Assembly: GCA_033765345.1 (NCBI GenBank) | Contig: JANRIC010000144.1 | Coordinates: 1-24,256 of the forward strand | Direction of reading: 5' to 3' | DNA length: 24,256 bases | DNA from: JANRIC01 sp033765345 | Lineage (GTDB): Bacteria; Bacteroidota; Bacteroidia; Cytophagales; Microscillaceae | In this document: piece by piece, positions 23,635-24,256 of the stretch | Layout: each line of letters begins with the position of its first letter | Position numbering within the stretch: position 1 is the stretch's first letter | Notes under the pieces: model-generated | What the model saw: the letters and a program-made list of their open reading frames with translations, nothing else | The model's database searches: none | What the model was told of the DNA's origin: nothing | Made by a program: the position numbers and the translations under genes

Positions 23635-23720
23635 TAGAGTTCAGGACTAAAAAACAAGAAGTTTTTCTTAGTCTGTTCTCCTTAGAGTTCAGGACTAAAA
23701 AACAAGAAGTTTTTCTTAGA
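23635..23720 (+). repeat. 48-bp tandem duplication
   Basis: The segment TAGAGTTCAGGACTAAAAAA and on to GTTTTTCTTAG occurs at 23635 and again at 23683, a 48-bp period, at the leading edge of repeat copy 2. Confidence 0.85.
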
Positions 23721-23844
23721 CTGAGTCTAAGAAACAGCATTACAGTAGATTGCATCTACTCTGCGCAAGCAGAAGGCCGTGGGCTGCTCAAGAATCAAAG
23801 CATAAACCCGAAAGACTGCATCTAGAGGCTTTCGGGTTTTTATG
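23693..23844 (+). repeat. Structured repeat, copy 2 (truncated)
   Basis: About 152 bp matching the first two-thirds of copy 3, from GACTAAAAAAC to the CTTTCGGGTTTTTATG end of the terminator hairpin. The last ~77 bp of the full element are absent. Hairpins TTTCTTAGAC-TGA-GTCTAAGAAA and AGTAGAT-TGC-ATCTACT are both perfect. Confidence 0.85.
23804..23841 (+). terminator. Terminator hairpin in repeat copy 2
   Basis: AAACCCGAAAG (23804-23814) pairs with CTTTCGGGTTT (23829-23839) over 11 bp, followed by Ts. It can end the transcript of the small lipoprotein gene. Confidence 0.65.
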
Positions 23845-23907
23845 AGAAGCCTTGCTTTCCGTCCTCAGCACCTGTGGGCTTTTCCCTCTGTTCAGCGTAG
23901 TGTTCAA

Positions 23908-24136
23908 GACTAAAAACTAAGTCGTTTTTCTTAGACTGAGTCTAAGAAACTGAATTACAGTAGATTGCATCTACTCTGCGCCAGCAGAAGGCCGTAGGCT
24001 GCTCAAGAAGCAAAGCATAAACCCGAAAGACTGCATCCAGAGGCTTTCGGGTTTTTATGTAAAAATCTGACTATTTTACTAAGAATATTTTATCTTAGGC
24101 TTTCGTAGTGAGAACGTCCCAAGCCTTCGGCTGGAA
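23908..24136 (+). repeat. Structured repeat, copy 3 (full length)
   Basis: A 229-bp full copy in the same orientation as copy 2 and inverted relative to copy 1. It holds a 10-bp stem (23927-23936 with 23940-23949), a 7-bp stem (23959-23965 with 23969-23975), an AGCAG/CTGCT stem (23983-24003) and an 11-bp terminator-like stem (24019-24029 with 24044-24054) followed by Ts, then TAAAAATCTG through CCTTCGGCTGGAA. Confidence 0.88.
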
Positions 24137-24155
24137 AGTTTCAAACCCCATAACC

Positions 24156-24214
24156 TGGCGCAAGCATGAGCGTAGCGTTGCTTGTGCCAAGTATTCCTGA
24201 AAGCGTCCGCTTTC
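24156..24214. other. Two further hairpins
   Basis: TGGCGCAAGCA (24156-24166) pairs with TGCTTGTGCCA (24179-24189), 11 bp with one G-T pair. GAAAGCG (24199-24205) pairs with CGCTTTC (24208-24214) perfectly. No gene is associated with them in the window. Confidence 0.6.
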
Positions 24215-24224
24215 TGCCGAAGGC

Positions 24225-24256
24225 AAAGGCCGTAGGCTGCTGAGAAGCAAAGAACA
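24225..24256 (+). repeat. Structured repeat, partial fourth copy at window end
   Basis: AAAGGCCGTAGGCTGCTGAG and then AAGCAAAG match the central part of copies 2 and 3 (AAGGCCGTAGGCTGCTCAAG, AAGCAAAG). The window ends before the terminator stem. Confidence 0.65.

Noticed and set aside
23564..23755. 63-codon minus-strand frame downstream of the small lipoprotein
   Set aside because: It consists of the 48-bp duplication and repeat copy 2 (its peptide repeats RKTSCFLVLNS), so it is repeat DNA rather than a gene.

Overview
The window looks like chromosomal DNA of a Bacteroidota bacterium, most likely a Cytophagales-type gliding or surface-associated organism. The support is a type IX secretion (T9SS) C-terminal sorting domain with a YPNP motif, several lipoproteins and porin-like outer-membrane proteins, a Bacteroidota-style topoisomerase IV A subunit, and several matches to the Bacteroidota promoter (TTTG, 19-21 bp, TAnnTTTG). 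The species cannot be named from the sequence. No rRNA, tRNA, CRISPR array or transposase gene was seen.

Left part (1-9100). A 9-bp AT-rich tandem array runs off the left edge and contains the stop codon of a large Dna2-like nuclease-helicase. Next come an unrecognised gene and the fluoride channel gene crcB, all on the minus strand. Facing right is a pair encoding a GMC-family FAD dehydrogenase and a Tat-exported gluconate 2-dehydrogenase subunit 3-like partner, probably a periplasmic or membrane sugar or glucoside dehydrogenase. A terminator hairpin lies between the two subunits. Converging on them is a topoisomerase IV A gene that seems to lack much of its C-terminal domain.

Middle (9300-17600). 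A porin-like gene is followed by an array of five tandem hairpins, each with a T-run on the minus strand, just downstream of a T9SS-exported protein with seven ~60-residue repeats. Divergent to that is a secreted protein made of eleven exact 34-residue TPRs. Its stop codon starts a 33-unit, 297-bp array of two 9-bp unit types. Then come a compact two-gene operon with its own consensus promoter (Mrr-like PD-(D/E)XK nuclease followed by a TIR-like protein with a C-terminal membrane segment), a candidate anti-phage module, and a PBP4-type D-Ala-D-Ala carboxypeptidase.

Right part (17600-24256). A beta-barrel protein lies downstream of a lipoprotein gene whose only plausible ATG is out of frame behind a short 10-bp repeat tract; this is a phase-variation candidate. 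Then come an alpha/beta hydrolase and a divergent Tat-exported Gfo/Idh/MocA oxidoreductase. The window ends in a cluster of structured ~230-bp repeats, two of them inverted, that flank a small AT-rich lipoprotein gene.

The most interesting items are the 9-bp arrays that begin at stop codons, the TIR plus Mrr-like operon, the possible phase-variable lipoprotein, the tandem terminator-like array, and the inverted-repeat element with compensatory stem changes.
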